DNA of 64,000 nucleotides from Platycnemis pennipes (GCA_933228895.1 OW121848.1:100769470-100833469), one strand, 5' to 3'; shown: positions 11,381-23,650, numbered from the stretch's first letter. A program made the numbers and translations. The notes: generated from the letters alone by a model not told the origin.

Positions 11381-12240
11381 GAACTCCATGGGCATTCTAG
11401 GCTCCCTTTTCATTCCAGTATCCCCAAATTGACCCCCACCCGCATACCGTGACACAGTCCCACGAACTCTCTCTGTCCCCCCTTTCCTCCGATGTGCAAA
11501 TTTCCTCCACCTAGCAGAACCGGCATCTCAAAAGTCCTCTCCCTGCACTGGGTGACTAACTCCACCGTTGCTATAACTTGTCATCCTTCTCTTATACCCT
11601 CTGTCCACGTAGCTACCTCCCCCACACGGCTATCACACCCATGCTCCAATGTTCCCCCCGCCATACCCTCACACACCCCCGGTTCCGCCGACATTCCTTC
11701 TCAGACCGGCCGTCCAATCGAATTGTTCCCCCCCGAGGCATTTTCGCCTTGTCTCCCCGTCCCCAGCGGCCATCTTCCAAAGGATTGATTCCGACCCACC
11801 GATAGGCCCTCATTCTTCAGTACAACGGTCTGTCGGGGCCCTGGGGCGCCCGCGTCGCCTACCTAGCGCGGGCTCCAGAGGGAGAACCGAGGCGAGAGGT
11901 AAATAGCGTGGATATCACCTTCTCCACTCCGAACCGCAAACCCTCCCGCGCGGGGGTAGGCTGGAGGATCCCAATGTGTCGCCACATAAATAAACTACAA
12001 AAAGGAACGCTTTAATCTCCCGGACGACTCGGAAGAACGGAAAGCCGTGCGACTCGCAAGAATAACGGCCCAAGCCCTGATCAGATTGGCTCCGAATCGC
12101 TTGTCTCGCAATTTCCCCCCGTGTTACTCCACAACCCTTTTTCTTCGTTTTCAATGTCCATGCGTTCTCTCTCCGACTCACGGTCTACACGTACCAGCTT
12201 CGGGCCCTTTTCTGTGCTACTACGCTCTCGGGTGGGAACT
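11381..12240. promoter_or_regulatory. GC-rich block with a YY1-like site
   Basis: The block is C-rich on the plus strand and CpG-containing, with its densest CpG part at 11830-11960. At 11764-11776 the minus strand reads AAGATGGCCGCTG, which matches the YY1/Pho core-promoter motif. Overlapping frames on both strands have low-complexity Pro/Ser-rich products and are not called as genes. An island of regulatory DNA is the simplest reading. Confidence 0.35.
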
Positions 12241-15120
12241 ATTAATGCACTTCCCACAAATATTTCCTCTCGTTCGATTCAGTCAATTATTTAAATAGAT
12301 GTGTTACGAACGTTGCCAAATGGCCACCATCGGCTAACTATGCTATATCCTAGTTTCCTGCCATTATTTCGACGGACTAGGACATAAATAAGCTTCGGTT
12401 CAGGCCGAGTAAATCCCAGCTCAGTACGTATATAAGCTCAATAAGTACATCCCGGCTCAGAATAACAGGGACTGGATTAGTTCAGTAAAAAATATGAACT
12501 TAAAACTATAAAAGAAATCAAGAAAAACATTACAAGTGTTTCTATGTCCAAGTATGTACATGCCTCATATAACACACCTTAATGTAATATAAATTGGAAT
12601 AATTAGGCAGAAAAAATAATTATCTGACTTTTTCAACCAACTGGTTTCAGAAATGGAACGCGGTAACAACTTTTTCATAAACTGATTTATGTTGAACCAT
12701 TTTTCGTAAGGACATCATTGATTGAAATTCATTATTTACACTTTCAAATAATGGCACAGAACCTTACTTCGGTAATACATTAACAACCATTTGTCGTCAT
12801 AACATGTTTTGGTTATAAATTTTCTTATGATAATTTTTGGAGGTAATTAACATCTTTTAATTTCTCTCAATATCTCTTTGCTTTAGCGATTCCCCGACAG
12901 AGCTGCTCTTTTCCATTACAACGATATATTAACATTTTAATGAGCCCCTCCTTCCATTTTACCACAGAACATTTGTTTTTATCGCTTCAATCATTCCTCG
13001 AAATATCCAATAGCAGTTACTCGGGTGGAATAATGAGATAAAAATTTTCCGATCCAATTTAACCATTTATTCGTCGACATGCAAGGCAGATTTTAGAAAA
13101 TCAATTTTATCCGTAAAATGTAACGTAAGTGAGAACAAAAGAGCGACGGAATTAATTAACCACATTCGACAGATAAAAATGCAATGGATATGTCCACCTA
13201 CCAAAACGATAAGTTTTCCACAGTCGAAAAATGAAAAATGCAACTTGAAACATGAGTTACTGAGTTAAATATAACCTAATAAGACCTAAAAGTTTATACC
13301 CAATTCATTTATAGTAAATTTTAATTTCATAAAGGGTATTTCCCCAAGTAATTTTCTTTGTACTGCAAAAATTACACACAATATTGCCATTTCGAATTAA
13401 TTACAAAAGTTCGCTTAATTTACAGTTTCCAAGAACAGCTGGGCATTAACAACCGAATAAATAACATGTACTGCACTGGCTTTTAAAATTTGAATTCATC
13501 AAAGATCATGAGAATGATGGATTTGATATCGTAACCAATTAATTAAGGCAATACCGCAAAAAATGAATACACAGGGATTTAACATTAATGGTATTTTACG
13601 ACAAAATAATTTATTAATAACTCAATAAAAACAGTTGGGGATGTCGCAGCTTGGTCTCGTTGACTTACGCTCCGGACAACGACGCTACATGCGACGGACG
13701 GAAATCTAAGTTTGGCAATCAGTTTTGACACCCACCTTGGTTACAAATAGAAATCCTTCCTTTGCGAGCCAGCCAGAAGCCACAGCGAAGAAATCTGGAA
13801 AACGCAGGCACTCCGTCACAGTCCCACTAATCAGAATAACTTAAAAAGGGTCACACCAGATGTCATCGTTTCAACTCATCATGCCGTGATGCAACACACA
13901 CTGTTGACTGACACTGGCAGCCCGCCATAAACGACTCATGAATCATGATTAGCATGGAGGGTTCACGGGAAGTGATCGGTTATAGGCGCTCCTGATACGA
14001 AGGGAAGTCAACTCCGTCATAAAAAACTTACATCAATAATTGTCTTGACACATGAGCGATGATATATTTTTCTCGATAACTGGAAGGGTTGAAGAATGAT
14101 TAAAACGAGTGCTATCTCTACCGTAGGAAGGAGGAATTTCATACGCCGAGAGTACGCGTTTAAGAAGGTAAAATATCGTTTTAAAATTATTCCAAGAAAT
14201 TATCAAGAAAATACTGGAGGGAAGTTTTCTATCACAGAATTTATGTCTAAGAAATGAATATTAACGATATAAGTAGTTGGATAAGGATCCATCATTATAA
14301 TACGTGTCAACTTATACTGATCTGAGGACCATAAGTAAGCCCTTCGAAAGTAGAAGAAAAATGGAGTAAACAATCTCTTCATTCTTCTGAAGAAGAATAC
14401 GAAGGACTGATAATGGAAAGGGAAATCAACATGAGGTCCCGATGTTCACAGTAACTATGATATTTAATGCTGGGCTATTAAATATCACATACGAAATGAA
14501 AATTCATCCAAATACTTGTGATGAATCTTCCCGTTGAATAACTGCTTTCCCTTGCAGAAATCTCTCATTTAATGTATCCTCAACTTCTTGAACATGGTCT
14601 TCGAAAGCTCAGAATATTCCAATCTTGTAATGAATAAAAAGATCAGTCTTTTTGTTACGATTCATTTATCTTTGAACTGTCAGAAATACGTTTTTTTTAA
14701 TCATATAGATTCATATTTTCGAGGTCAACGAATAATTGAAATCAACCGATATGAGTCGATTCCATTAGTGATCTACAAGGCAAAAGTTCATCGACATATT
14801 TCCAGGGAATACGAAAATTTTGCAAAGGTATTGTTACAATTCATATTGATCAGATGAGTATATAATTACTCGAAGTTTACATCGAAAACCTGAGAAAAAA
14901 CACAAAATCCAAAACTAATTACTATATAATGTATACCTAAGCACAAATATCAGCGGAATCTTTTGATAACCCAACGAATCGTCAACTTGTTGAAAATATT
15001 TTGATGTAAACCTTATTTTTCGATTTCACGAAAAGCTCTAGCATGGTATTTGAGAGAAATATTACAAATGCGAAAGGTAACTGGATACCGTAATCAGTAG
15101 CATCAAGTAGGCGGAGTTAC
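12241..15120. other. AT-rich noncoding DNA
   Basis: No gene. It contains an imperfect tandem pair of 17-bp units (12408-12424 and 12444-12460, 36 bp apart). It also contains a 16-bp word at 13903-13918 that recurs at 38930 and in part at 46550. The frame 14588..14857 shows no domain. Confidence 0.4.
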
Positions 15121-15191
15121 GATTTGACTGTCATGCTTTATCACGTTTCTTCGGCGCCACATAACGAAGCATGGTTTCGCCGAAAACTCAC

Positions 15192-15475
15192 TCCCATTAC
15201 AAGGTTCCGCGCAACCTTTCCCAAAATGATAGATCCTTGTCGAGTGAATCTACTCAGATAATCAACGATGGGCTGAGCGAATCCGCAAGCGCCGTGTGCT
15301 GCATTTTGTGATGAATACTGCCGGGTCACACCCGTCATGCAAAAGAGACCGCCGCACCGGTCGCCCTTGAGGGCCATTTCAATCTCCGGCGATGCTTTTC
15401 GTGCCGAAGATGGAGCGATATATTCAGGCTTCCCGGAAAAATCTGTGACGTCCATCTCCAAATTTTCCACGTGAT
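15192..15475 (-). CDS. Possible internal exon (weak)
   Basis: On the minus strand a pyrimidine-rich tract ending CCGCTCAG is followed by 284 bp without a stop. The stretch is closed by GGGA|GTGAGT, a fair splice donor. If joined after the phase-1 exon at 21797..21893, the reading frame stays open for 94 codons and ends on a codon boundary. The product has three cysteines and an acidic start (ENLEMDVTDFSG). I recognise no domain. The stretch is CpG-rich, so it could equally be a conserved regulatory island that is open by chance. The exon call rests only on splice-like ends and phase, and RNA evidence would decide it. Confidence 0.18.
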
Positions 15476-18400
15476 CTGAGCGGAGAATGGGCAGGGAAAT
15501 TACCGCAAAATCTTTTTCAATGTGAGATTGTGGTCATCAGGGGAATAGCTGAACAGTATGTCAAAGTAATGCGACGAGAATGTCAATTCACTGCTGATGA
15601 CTTAGGAAAATGGGGCTTAACGAAACGTTTAAACTCTTTCACGCTTTTGGATATAATTTTTTATTTTTACGGCGGAAAAAAATGGTTACGCACCTAAAAC
15701 CATCATGCACTGCATCGTAGAATGGCCAAAAAAAAGCATTTAAAAAAGAATTCTCTCTGCATATAACATTTCGTGAGGGCAACAGTGGGGAACGAGAACT
15801 CTTTGTGATGAAGGGTGAAGAACGTAGCCAGCATGAATTGCAGAATCGATAAAACCAGCTGTGATTTCCCTGTCACTACTAATGCTTACGATTCTCGCGT
15901 AATTTCTGGCGTAATACGCTGAGACATCTCGGAGTATGGCCGAGAGAGGGAATCGGAGAGAGAAACAATCGGGCGCTTCACAGGGCAATGGCACGGGACT
16001 TGGCGAGCGAGTACGGACTTCCTTTCCTGTTCCTCCTTTTGCACCATTTTCCCGGATGACGCACGGCACGTCACGTGACGTCTGGATCGTGTCCCGGATA
16101 TTTTTCAACGTCGAGGAGGAAGATAAAAGGTGACCCTTTTCTCATGATTTTTTTTTCAATAGCAGCGAAAGAGAGGTGAAATATCCCCAAAAAAATTATA
16201 CCTCAGAGACTAGTTATTTTATCGAAGGCATTCAATCGTTTATCCAATACAATACGTCTTCGTGTTTCCTTCCAAGACTTCTTATCAACGGAGACTTGTG
16301 GGAGGCTAATGGCGTTCCATGCCTACAGATTTCAGGGGTCAAGAGTCGATAGTGGTTAATGGAGGGTAATTCTTGAATAGATTTCGTAGGGATTTTGGAC
16401 CTTTATAGCGAAAGTGTGGACAACATTTTCCGAGCATTATTCTTTTTTGCCCTATCAGAATACGGAAATCATGCTACACAGTAGTTTACATGACCTAGAA
16501 GCCTATGCAAACACTCTCTATTCCGTAATTTTAATGATAACAGAGAAATCAATAACCCGAGAAGGACAGCCCTTATCAGAACCCCTAAAACTGACCAGCA
16601 TAGATATTAGATGGAAAATTGGCAGGCATGACTAGATTAACGCTAAAATTAGACTACATAATTATTTGTACCCTTCGACTTAAAATTAGATTTATTTGAA
16701 CAGCGGCAACTATGGATTAGCTCACCTTGCATGTTTATTGGTGATTTACATGGAGAAGAACTCGATCGAACAAACTATATGCCGCCAACATCAACTTACA
16801 TGGGCGCCTGAAAATTCCTATTCATCATTCAGAGGTCAATTAATCATACGGTTAAAGGTACATGACGTCATATAATAAATACTATTTTTATGGCTTAAGC
16901 GAACATTAAACATTGAACGCAAAACATTTGTTCATATCCAATTAACTAGGAATAATTTTAAGCAGCCGAAAAAGAGCCATTGAATGAATACTATTCAATT
17001 TGTTTTACTAGGAGAGTGTCCATGATGAGTGGTAAATATATTTCCATATGGCTGTATGGAATCAATAAATGAACCACTGTCTTGGACAAAAACTGAATAT
17101 TCCGAATGTAAGAACTATACTTTCACCAGATGATATTAATTTTTGTGTGAAGCTTAAAAGAGATAGCTATAGGGAATGCAATTTTGAAGAATCTATTTCA
17201 TTTCAAGAAAGTTTTTACTTTAAGAAAGATTAGTAAATCATTTCTCGAAAGAAAAGAATCATAATTCATAATATTTATTAGAGAACTGATGAGTCCTGAA
17301 TATATGGCTTCGAACAAGAATTAAGCTACTTATTTCAGGGAATTTTATGGTTGTCTTTTATTTTAAATCAAGTTTTCTCTAGCACTAAGAGCGATAAACT
17401 TTTTTGTGCCTTCCCGATCAATGCTAGCATAAAGTTTATTTAAAGCTACAGCTTAATTTTAAATCTTACAATTGGTTTTTCACGCACGAAGAAGCTTTAT
17501 TCGAAAATATAGGTAGATAAGGATTTTAACCACTATGCCTCAATAGGAAACTCCTCCAAACTTAAAGATCCTCTCACCGTAGGCGTTTGCCTTGCATCCA
17601 ACACAATCGAGAGAGATTGCCAGGCTTGGAAAAGAACGTTCTCATCTCGGTGAGTCTATTTAACAATAATCTGTATGGCACACGAAGACAGTTCCATAAT
17701 TCCGCTCAACGGCGAAGGTAATTGAATTGAAGCTCTTTGACTCAAGCGGTTGCTTAGAGTAAAGCATCGAGTTCCATGCGACTTTTTCACCTTCATTCTC
17801 AGATAATGCAATCACGAAGATAGGTATAGAGACCATCTCGAACCTTGAGGTACAATATTCGCCAGGGACTAAGAACCACGTTATTTATTACACCGAATTT
17901 ACTCGTTAGGAAATGAATCCCGACTGTTCTATTACTATGTACGTGTTAGGGAAGAGGAATTCAGAGATTCAAAAAATTCTAGATAAGCCATTTTAACCCA
18001 GCGAAGAAATTTTGTGGCCATTGCATCAGAGATAAAAGTATGAATACAAAAATGGATTAAATGAACTCAATCGGACACATTCTACCTGTATTATAATCGA
18101 AATTGAGAGAAACTGAACTGCATGTTCCATCTCCCAGCCTCACAAAATTAATGAAATTCAGACAGATAAAATTATGAGAGTTTTCCGACTAGTAAAATTA
18201 TGAGTAAGAGGGGTCTGCGCAATTTCTTGTTTAAGAAATCAGAACATGTTCTAAATTCTTGGACGATACCGCCAAGGATACACTGTGCTCCTTCTGCGCT
18301 TGACAAGTGACGGTAATTATTGGTTTGTATTGCATTTTTAAGATTGATGCTATGCCTTTACGGTCACTTTTATACCTAGAAGTGAGGAAAAACTAATATT

Positions 18401-20449
18401 TTTTTCTGTATATATGGTGATATTCCTTGTTTCTTCCATACTGCTATATTGATCGTTGAGGTGGAAGTGCTTTTTTTTCTCAAAAGAGGAGTTCGACGCA
18501 CTATCAAACTTTACACGTCATCAATGATATTATGGAGACGTTATCATATCAAATAAGAAATATGAGCAAGTAGTAATATGGCATTTAAAGGGCAAATGAT
18601 GTGTTACATGTAGCAATGACAGATTTATTTAAATTGACCAATTGTTTGAATTCATTTCATTATTGGCATGATCAATGCTTGAACATTTTTATGACAATAT
18701 TGTGTCTGTAATCCTCACAAAACTATAGTCACCATCGCTAAATTTCACTTTTGTCCATAGTATGCGCAAAAACACCAGTAAAATACTATTGTATACTGAT
18801 TAAAAATTTGTCTCACTTCGGAAATCAACAATACGCAGCTAACATTCGTTTATTTTTCACTAATTATCAGCCATAACATCAGTTCAGCTGTTCAATAAAA
18901 ACGATATATGCGCATATACATGAAGCACAATTTGCATGAAAATATGTGATCGTGTACGACCGTCAACCAATTTTTCTGGTTAAATCTCGCCGTTCAATTT
19001 CTGGTACAACATCTTATGCAAGACATCGTGCACATCGGTCAAATAATTACCAAAATTAGCAGGACAAGGATTAAGATTAAATTACCCAAAACGCTATTTA
19101 AGGTTACCTTTTGAAGAAATGGAAATGTTATTACAAGGAATCGCATCACTTCAAATTGTGTTCTAATGCTTAATGAATTACATAATTTTTAATTTTGTGA
19201 GCTCATTCACATTTCACAATTTCGCAGCTCACAAATTCAATACTGATGATGCACTGAAACAGATACCTAGTGAATTATAATATTATCCATAAAATGCATA
19301 TCTTATGATACGTTTTCATTTTTTCCTTGCATGACGCATTTTATATCGAAATCCTTTGAGGTGGACCAGGTCTACCAGATAAACGCGTAGATAACTTGCA
19401 AAGATTTCGATCTGTCTTTAAAACTTCCTTAACGACATTGGAAGCTACCCATAAAGAACTTCCTTTGCGTGTTTCTTAGGGTCATTCGGCTCATTTACAT
19501 GTTTCAACTTGATATCTCCCACGACCTTGCTTTCGTTTGGCTGGCTGGCTGCCTACTCTTAATTCCCCCAGGCACTAATTCGGTCTCGGAAGGAAAACGC
19601 AAAGAATTTCAAGAAGAGGTTTTCCACTTTTCCTAGCCCAGGATGAAAAATTGGCTCACTCTCAAACCGGATACCGCTTCTTGATTGCTAAAATGATAGA
19701 GGATCATGATATTTAACAAAAGAAGCACGTGTAAGAGATACTAACACACTGGTTCGTAACCTTATCATGCGACATTTAGTTAGGCACAATAGATTATTTC
19801 GGCTCGTGTAAAGACAAGACTAACGTCCTCGGACAGTTTATGGGGGGTATTTTCTTGGCTATTATCAATTCGGGAGGAGTAATAACACATACGAAGTCAA
19901 TAGTTTGGCTGACATAAGCATTGACGACGATGCACCGTATCGCTTACAATTCTCGTACCACGTGAATTGTCTATCATACACCATGGAACTGAAAATTATC
20001 GCAGTTCATGTTGTGTGCGGAGATAGGAAATTAGTTAATTTGACGATATAAAATCGGGATTAAAATGACTAGTTCCTCTTCCACCGAGATAAATTCACCA
20101 TGATAAATGAATGTTTGCAATCCAACATGGGAGATTATAATCACATCTTGATTCTTGTATCAACGTGTTTTTCTGGCACGGGGAGGACGAGCCGACTTAT
20201 TTCTCCAATATTTGTATCAGCAAGTGAATTACGCAAACCGTTTTCAAGTTTTACGAAATTGACCATAAATAAATGGTTTTGTTTTCCAATAAAATGTTTT
20301 CTTCATTATCTTTATCTTTCGTCAACTCCACTTAGCAATAAAACATATGCCATTCTGAATTAAAACAATTTCACTAAACTATGTGATACTAATTGAGTAT
20401 AACAGTTACGCCCTACGACGTCTTGCGTTTGCGAAGAACTGATGTAAGC
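15476..20449. other. AT-rich noncoding DNA
   Basis: No gene is supportable. A small CpG-richer patch at 15880-16090 is open on both strands but shows no domain. The rest is AT-rich with frequent stops. Confidence 0.4.
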
Positions 20450-20457
20450 TTTGTAAT
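20450..20457. repeat. 8-bp target duplication of hAT-like element, left
   Basis: TTTGTAAT directly abuts the left terminal inverted repeat and is repeated at the right end. Confidence 0.88.
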
Positions 20458-20822
20458 TATGGATGGGTCGGTTGGGTTCTTCGGTTCTCGGTTCCACCGG
20501 TTCTTGAGCTTAGAACCGGAACCGGAACCGAGGCCAAAAATAATCGGTACCGAAATAATTGGCGCGAAAACCAGTTTGAAACCTACTCACACTCCGAAAG
20601 TGGAGGCTTCACATTAAAACCTGGTGAAAAAGTGTACTTAGATGCTTCAAAGTCGCGAATTATTCTAATTCAGTCTCTGAAAATGAATATTGATTACCTT
20701 ATATTATCATTGAGCAATGCAAAGTAAGTGGTAAATTAAGAACCGGAACCGAGAATCGGAAACGAGAACCGAAGTTAAGAACCGAACCGGAACCGAAAAA
20801 AAGTGGAACCGACCCATCCCTA
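20458..20822. mobile_element. hAT-like miniature inverted-repeat element
   Basis: This is a 365-bp nonautonomous DNA transposon. The terminal inverted repeats are TATGGATGGGTCGGTT at the left end and TAGGGATGGGTCGGTT read inward from the right end: 16 bp with one mismatch. A perfect 8-bp target duplication TTTGTAAT flanks it at 20450-20457 and 20823-20830, which is the length made by hAT transposases. Both subterminal regions are packed with CGGTTC/GAACCG words in both orientations, as expected for transposase-binding repeats. The interior is AT-rich and encodes nothing. The frame at 20393..20617 crosses the left end and is chance. Superfamily is inferred from the 8-bp duplication and TIR form. 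Confidence 0.88.
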
Positions 20823-20830
20823 TTTGTAAT
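20823..20830. repeat. 8-bp target duplication of hAT-like element, right
   Basis: TTTGTAAT directly abuts the right terminal inverted repeat. Confidence 0.88.
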
Positions 20831-21579
20831 GTAACTAACACCTTAAGGAAAAACAAGCTGAGCCAAGAACGTTCCGAAAGAGAGACTGGAATTATTTAAA
20901 TTGGAAACGTTGACAATCGAAAGGGGCATTTACATCCTTTGTTGGCTGAGATTATTTTATAATATAGAATTCAAATAGCAACCACTCAAGAGTTTCCTCA
21001 TAGCAGGAAGTGGATCACCAACGAGGTAAATATTAACATTACAAAATAAATCGTTTCCACAGTATTTCCTTTTCAGAATGTAGATTACATGCTTGAATAG
21101 CATAAGAAGTCACGGCAAAAGTGGAAAAATGTGTACTTGGAATACGAGTGAGAATCATTTTAGTGTGTGAACGAAGTAACATCTGCATTAAATCTTCCAT
21201 GCATGCCAAGAAACCATTTTTCTCTCGTATTGCTGATACCAATGACTAAATATAATATGAACCTAACCACTCAGTTTCAGTTCCCTTCCACCCAGTACTC
21301 TCTGTTCTCTTCCTTCCCTTCTCAATTGCTATTCTGTTATCTTCATATATTACTTCCCACCAATTTTCAGGACGATAGTAAGTACGATCAACTATGAAAC
21401 GACTGTTGTAAGGCCGGAAGATCAAATCCAGATAGCTTCAGAGTGGAGGTTAGGAAATAGATAAAATCGTTCAGATGACAATGGCTTTTGAAAAAAATCA
21501 TTCGCGGACATATTTTAACCCATTTTTTAGCGTGATTCGTAAACAAAACAATGCTGTTTTTCACCAAGGTGACACATCG
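20831..21579. other. Noncoding DNA, probable start of intron 1
   Basis: This AT-rich DNA lies just downstream, on the minus strand, of the first coding exon at 21797..21893. It is probably intron. I see no exon in it. Confidence 0.35.
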
Positions 21580-21794
21580 GCATGAAATACAGCCCTCCAC
21601 CTTGTAATTGGGACGTGCGGATGCGGGTGGTTTGCTGCCTGACGCGAACAGAAATGCCCCGCCGAGATTTCGCGCACGGTGCAACCGCAGCATCCCTTCT
21701 CCTCCAAACGGAACTCTCTCCCGCCCAACCCTCGCCCACCCCATACTCCCTCCCTCCACGTCTCTCCCGCCCCCTCCGCGCCCGGCACTCACTC

Positions 21795-21799
21795 ACCTG
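21795..21799 (-). promoter_or_regulatory. Splice donor of the signal-peptide exon
   Basis: CAG|GTGAGTGAG on the minus strand. All of the first six intron positions match the consensus. It closes the exon in phase 1. Confidence 0.7.
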
Positions 21800-21893
21800 T
21801 CTCCCCGAGGACCCACGTGGACTCGGCCCCGCCTCCGGCCACAGCCAGCGCACTCAGCAGCGTAATCCATATCCGCTCCGGGCCCATCATCAT
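21797..21893 (-). CDS. First coding exon, secreted or membrane protein
   Basis: This is a short exon on the minus strand. It begins with three tandem ATG codons and encodes 32 residues plus one base, so the intron is phase 1. The N terminus is MMMGPERIW followed by a hydrophobic core ITLLSALAVAGGGA and then ESTWVLGET, which fits a cleaved signal peptide with likely cleavage after GGGA. The exon ends at CAG|GTGAGT, a full match to the metazoan donor consensus (GT at 21796-21795). An in-frame TGA about 80 bp upstream closes the frame, so the ATG cluster is the start. A CpG-rich block surrounds and extends upstream of it, as expected for a promoter. The mature protein enters the secretory route as a secreted or type I membrane protein. 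The family cannot be told from nine mature residues. Remaining exons lie at lower coordinates or beyond the window. Confidence 0.7.
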
Positions 21894-21927
21894 CCTCCTC
21901 CTGCACTCCCACAGATCATCACACCAT
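21890..21927 (-). promoter_or_regulatory. Chain of two tiny upstream ORFs
   Basis: Immediately upstream of the main start the minus strand reads ATG GTG TGA (21927-21919). Its last A is the first base of a second ATG. That ATG opens a nine-codon ORF (21919-21890) whose TGA overlaps the first main ATG as ATGA. So two upstream ORFs and the main frame are linked by 1- and 3-base overlaps. If the mRNA leader covers them, they should limit translation or favour restart at the second or third ATG of the main start. Confidence 0.5.
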
Positions 21928-23200
21928 GCCCCGCTCGCACTCGAGAGCACACGTCGGGAAAGGACTCACGCTCACCGAAAAAAAAGGAGTAACGACACCG
22001 GCCGGCACACTTTTTTTTCCCTCCGCAGTCGAGGGGACGACCCACAACACTGTGGTCCTTCTGCGAACCGAATCCCTTGCCGGCCGAGGGCCAGGCGGTT
22101 CCTCGCGGCGTCGTCCGGCTTTCGACCTTACAATGAGCGGCGAGGGATGCCCCAGAGGCCTGGGCCGGCACTCGGTTCCGCGGGAGGAATATCTCGCGGT
22201 CGGCGCTGGCTCGAAAAGCCGTCGCCGCTTGAACCCGGCCGCGGCTCCCTCCTCACCAAACTCTAAAATAGAATCCTCGTCGCCGGTCTTTTGGGGACAC
22301 GCGATGCAAGATGTGTCACTCTCCTCAACACCGTCATCCGGTCCCACTCCCCAGGTTTCTGATCGGCCACCTCAAACCCACCGAGGGAGCGAAAAAAATG
22401 AGCCAAATTCGAAGGAAAAGTTTGGTAACTCCTTATCTTCGTGGCCAACTTGCAGCAATAAAATTCACAATAACACAACGGTTTAATTTCACCGTGACAA
22501 CCCCACGGCTGGCAGTTAAAAAAGAAAACGACAGCAGCAAACAGATCGAATTTTCCAGCCTGGGAAATTTCCTCACGCTCCAAACTGTCCCATGCCGGTA
22601 TCTTATGAAAACAAACGTCTTTCACTTCGCTGCATTTCACCGGGAACAGCTGTCCACTCACGGAGAACCTCTTCCGGTCATCCAGGTCGAGCGACGCTCG
22701 CGGACGACGCGCAGGAAAAGCGAAAACCGGTAAGGGTGAGTGAGAGTTCGGCTGAGGCGATATCCCAGGTCTCTCCGAGGAGGCACTCTCCTCTCCTCGT
22801 CCCGACTCCTTAAGCGCGACTGCCGCCCTCTCTCTTTCTCTCCCGGAGGAAGGGAGGGCGGGAACTCTCCTTCTCTCTCCGTCCTCTCGTCCAAAAAAAA
22901 AAATGAAAAAGAAAAACCCTGCGCCGCGCCGGCTTCCTTTTTTCCTCCGCTCGCCTTGCCAAGGGGAGAGACCACGTGACACGTCTTCCTCCTCCTCCTA
23001 CGGGAAGGGCTATCGGCGGAGGCTGTTGAGTGAGAGAAAGGCAAGGGGGAGAGCTGGGAGATATATACGTACTAGTACACTATTCGGCGGGGTGGAGAGG
23101 GACTTGTGCAATGGGGGAGTCAGTGAGTGACTGAAGGGGGGGAGGGACGAAAAGCGACCTGACTTGTCCGCTGGCTCTGCCCTATCCTGCACGCTAACCA

Positions 23201-23650
23201 CTCCCCTCACTCTCTCTGTTGTTCCAAATCAGCTGAACCCCCCCTTCACTACCCCTCCTTTACCTATTTAGATACACACGCACACATCAACAACCCCTTC
23301 ATTTTCCAACACACCCCTCCTTCGCCCAGCTGAGGGTGAATTCTACAGCTCATCCTCCAACTCCGCTGGATCCTCCCCCTTTCCCTCCGCCCTCTACCCC
23401 CCACTAACCTCAAACCTCTCTTCCGCTCGCCGACCAAAGCTACCACGGCGATATTTCCTGTTCCGCAACCCTTCCTCTCCCGCCCACACATTGTCTACCC
23501 CATTTATCCGCCACCTCTCGTCCATTCTTTTCTGTTTATCGTCCTCTTGAGCCGCCAAAGAGTGCGGAGGGATGGTGGTGAGAAGAGAAGAAAAAGTACC
23601 CGTCAGGCAATTCTTTAACTTAAACTGCCGCCTACAAACCTCCGCCAATC
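23201..23650. other. C-rich flank of the CpG island
   Basis: CpG falls off but the plus strand stays rich in C and T. No gene is visible. The minus-strand frames at 23264..23491 and 23394..23648 are arginine-rich low-complexity products. Confidence 0.35.

Larger units (their letters stand above)
21580..23200 (-). promoter_or_regulatory. CpG island promoter and 5' UTR of minus-strand gene
   Basis: This is the largest CpG-dense block in the window, with CG frequent from about 21600 to 23060. It contains the first coding exon near its lower end, so the part above 21893 should hold the transcription start and 5' UTR. I see no convincing TATA box on the minus strand. A CpG-type dispersed promoter is likely. 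Many overlapping open frames here (the longest 22263..22982 on the minus strand) are low-complexity and mutually overlapping, and are not called. Confidence 0.55.

Noticed and set aside
20393..20617. 74-residue frame rich in Glu-Pro repeats
   Set aside because: It translates the GAACCG repeats at the left end of the hAT-like element.
22263..22982. 239-residue minus-strand frame in the CpG island
   Set aside because: It overlaps several other open frames, contains poly-Phe from an A-run, and lies upstream of the supported first exon. Likely 5' UTR or promoter.
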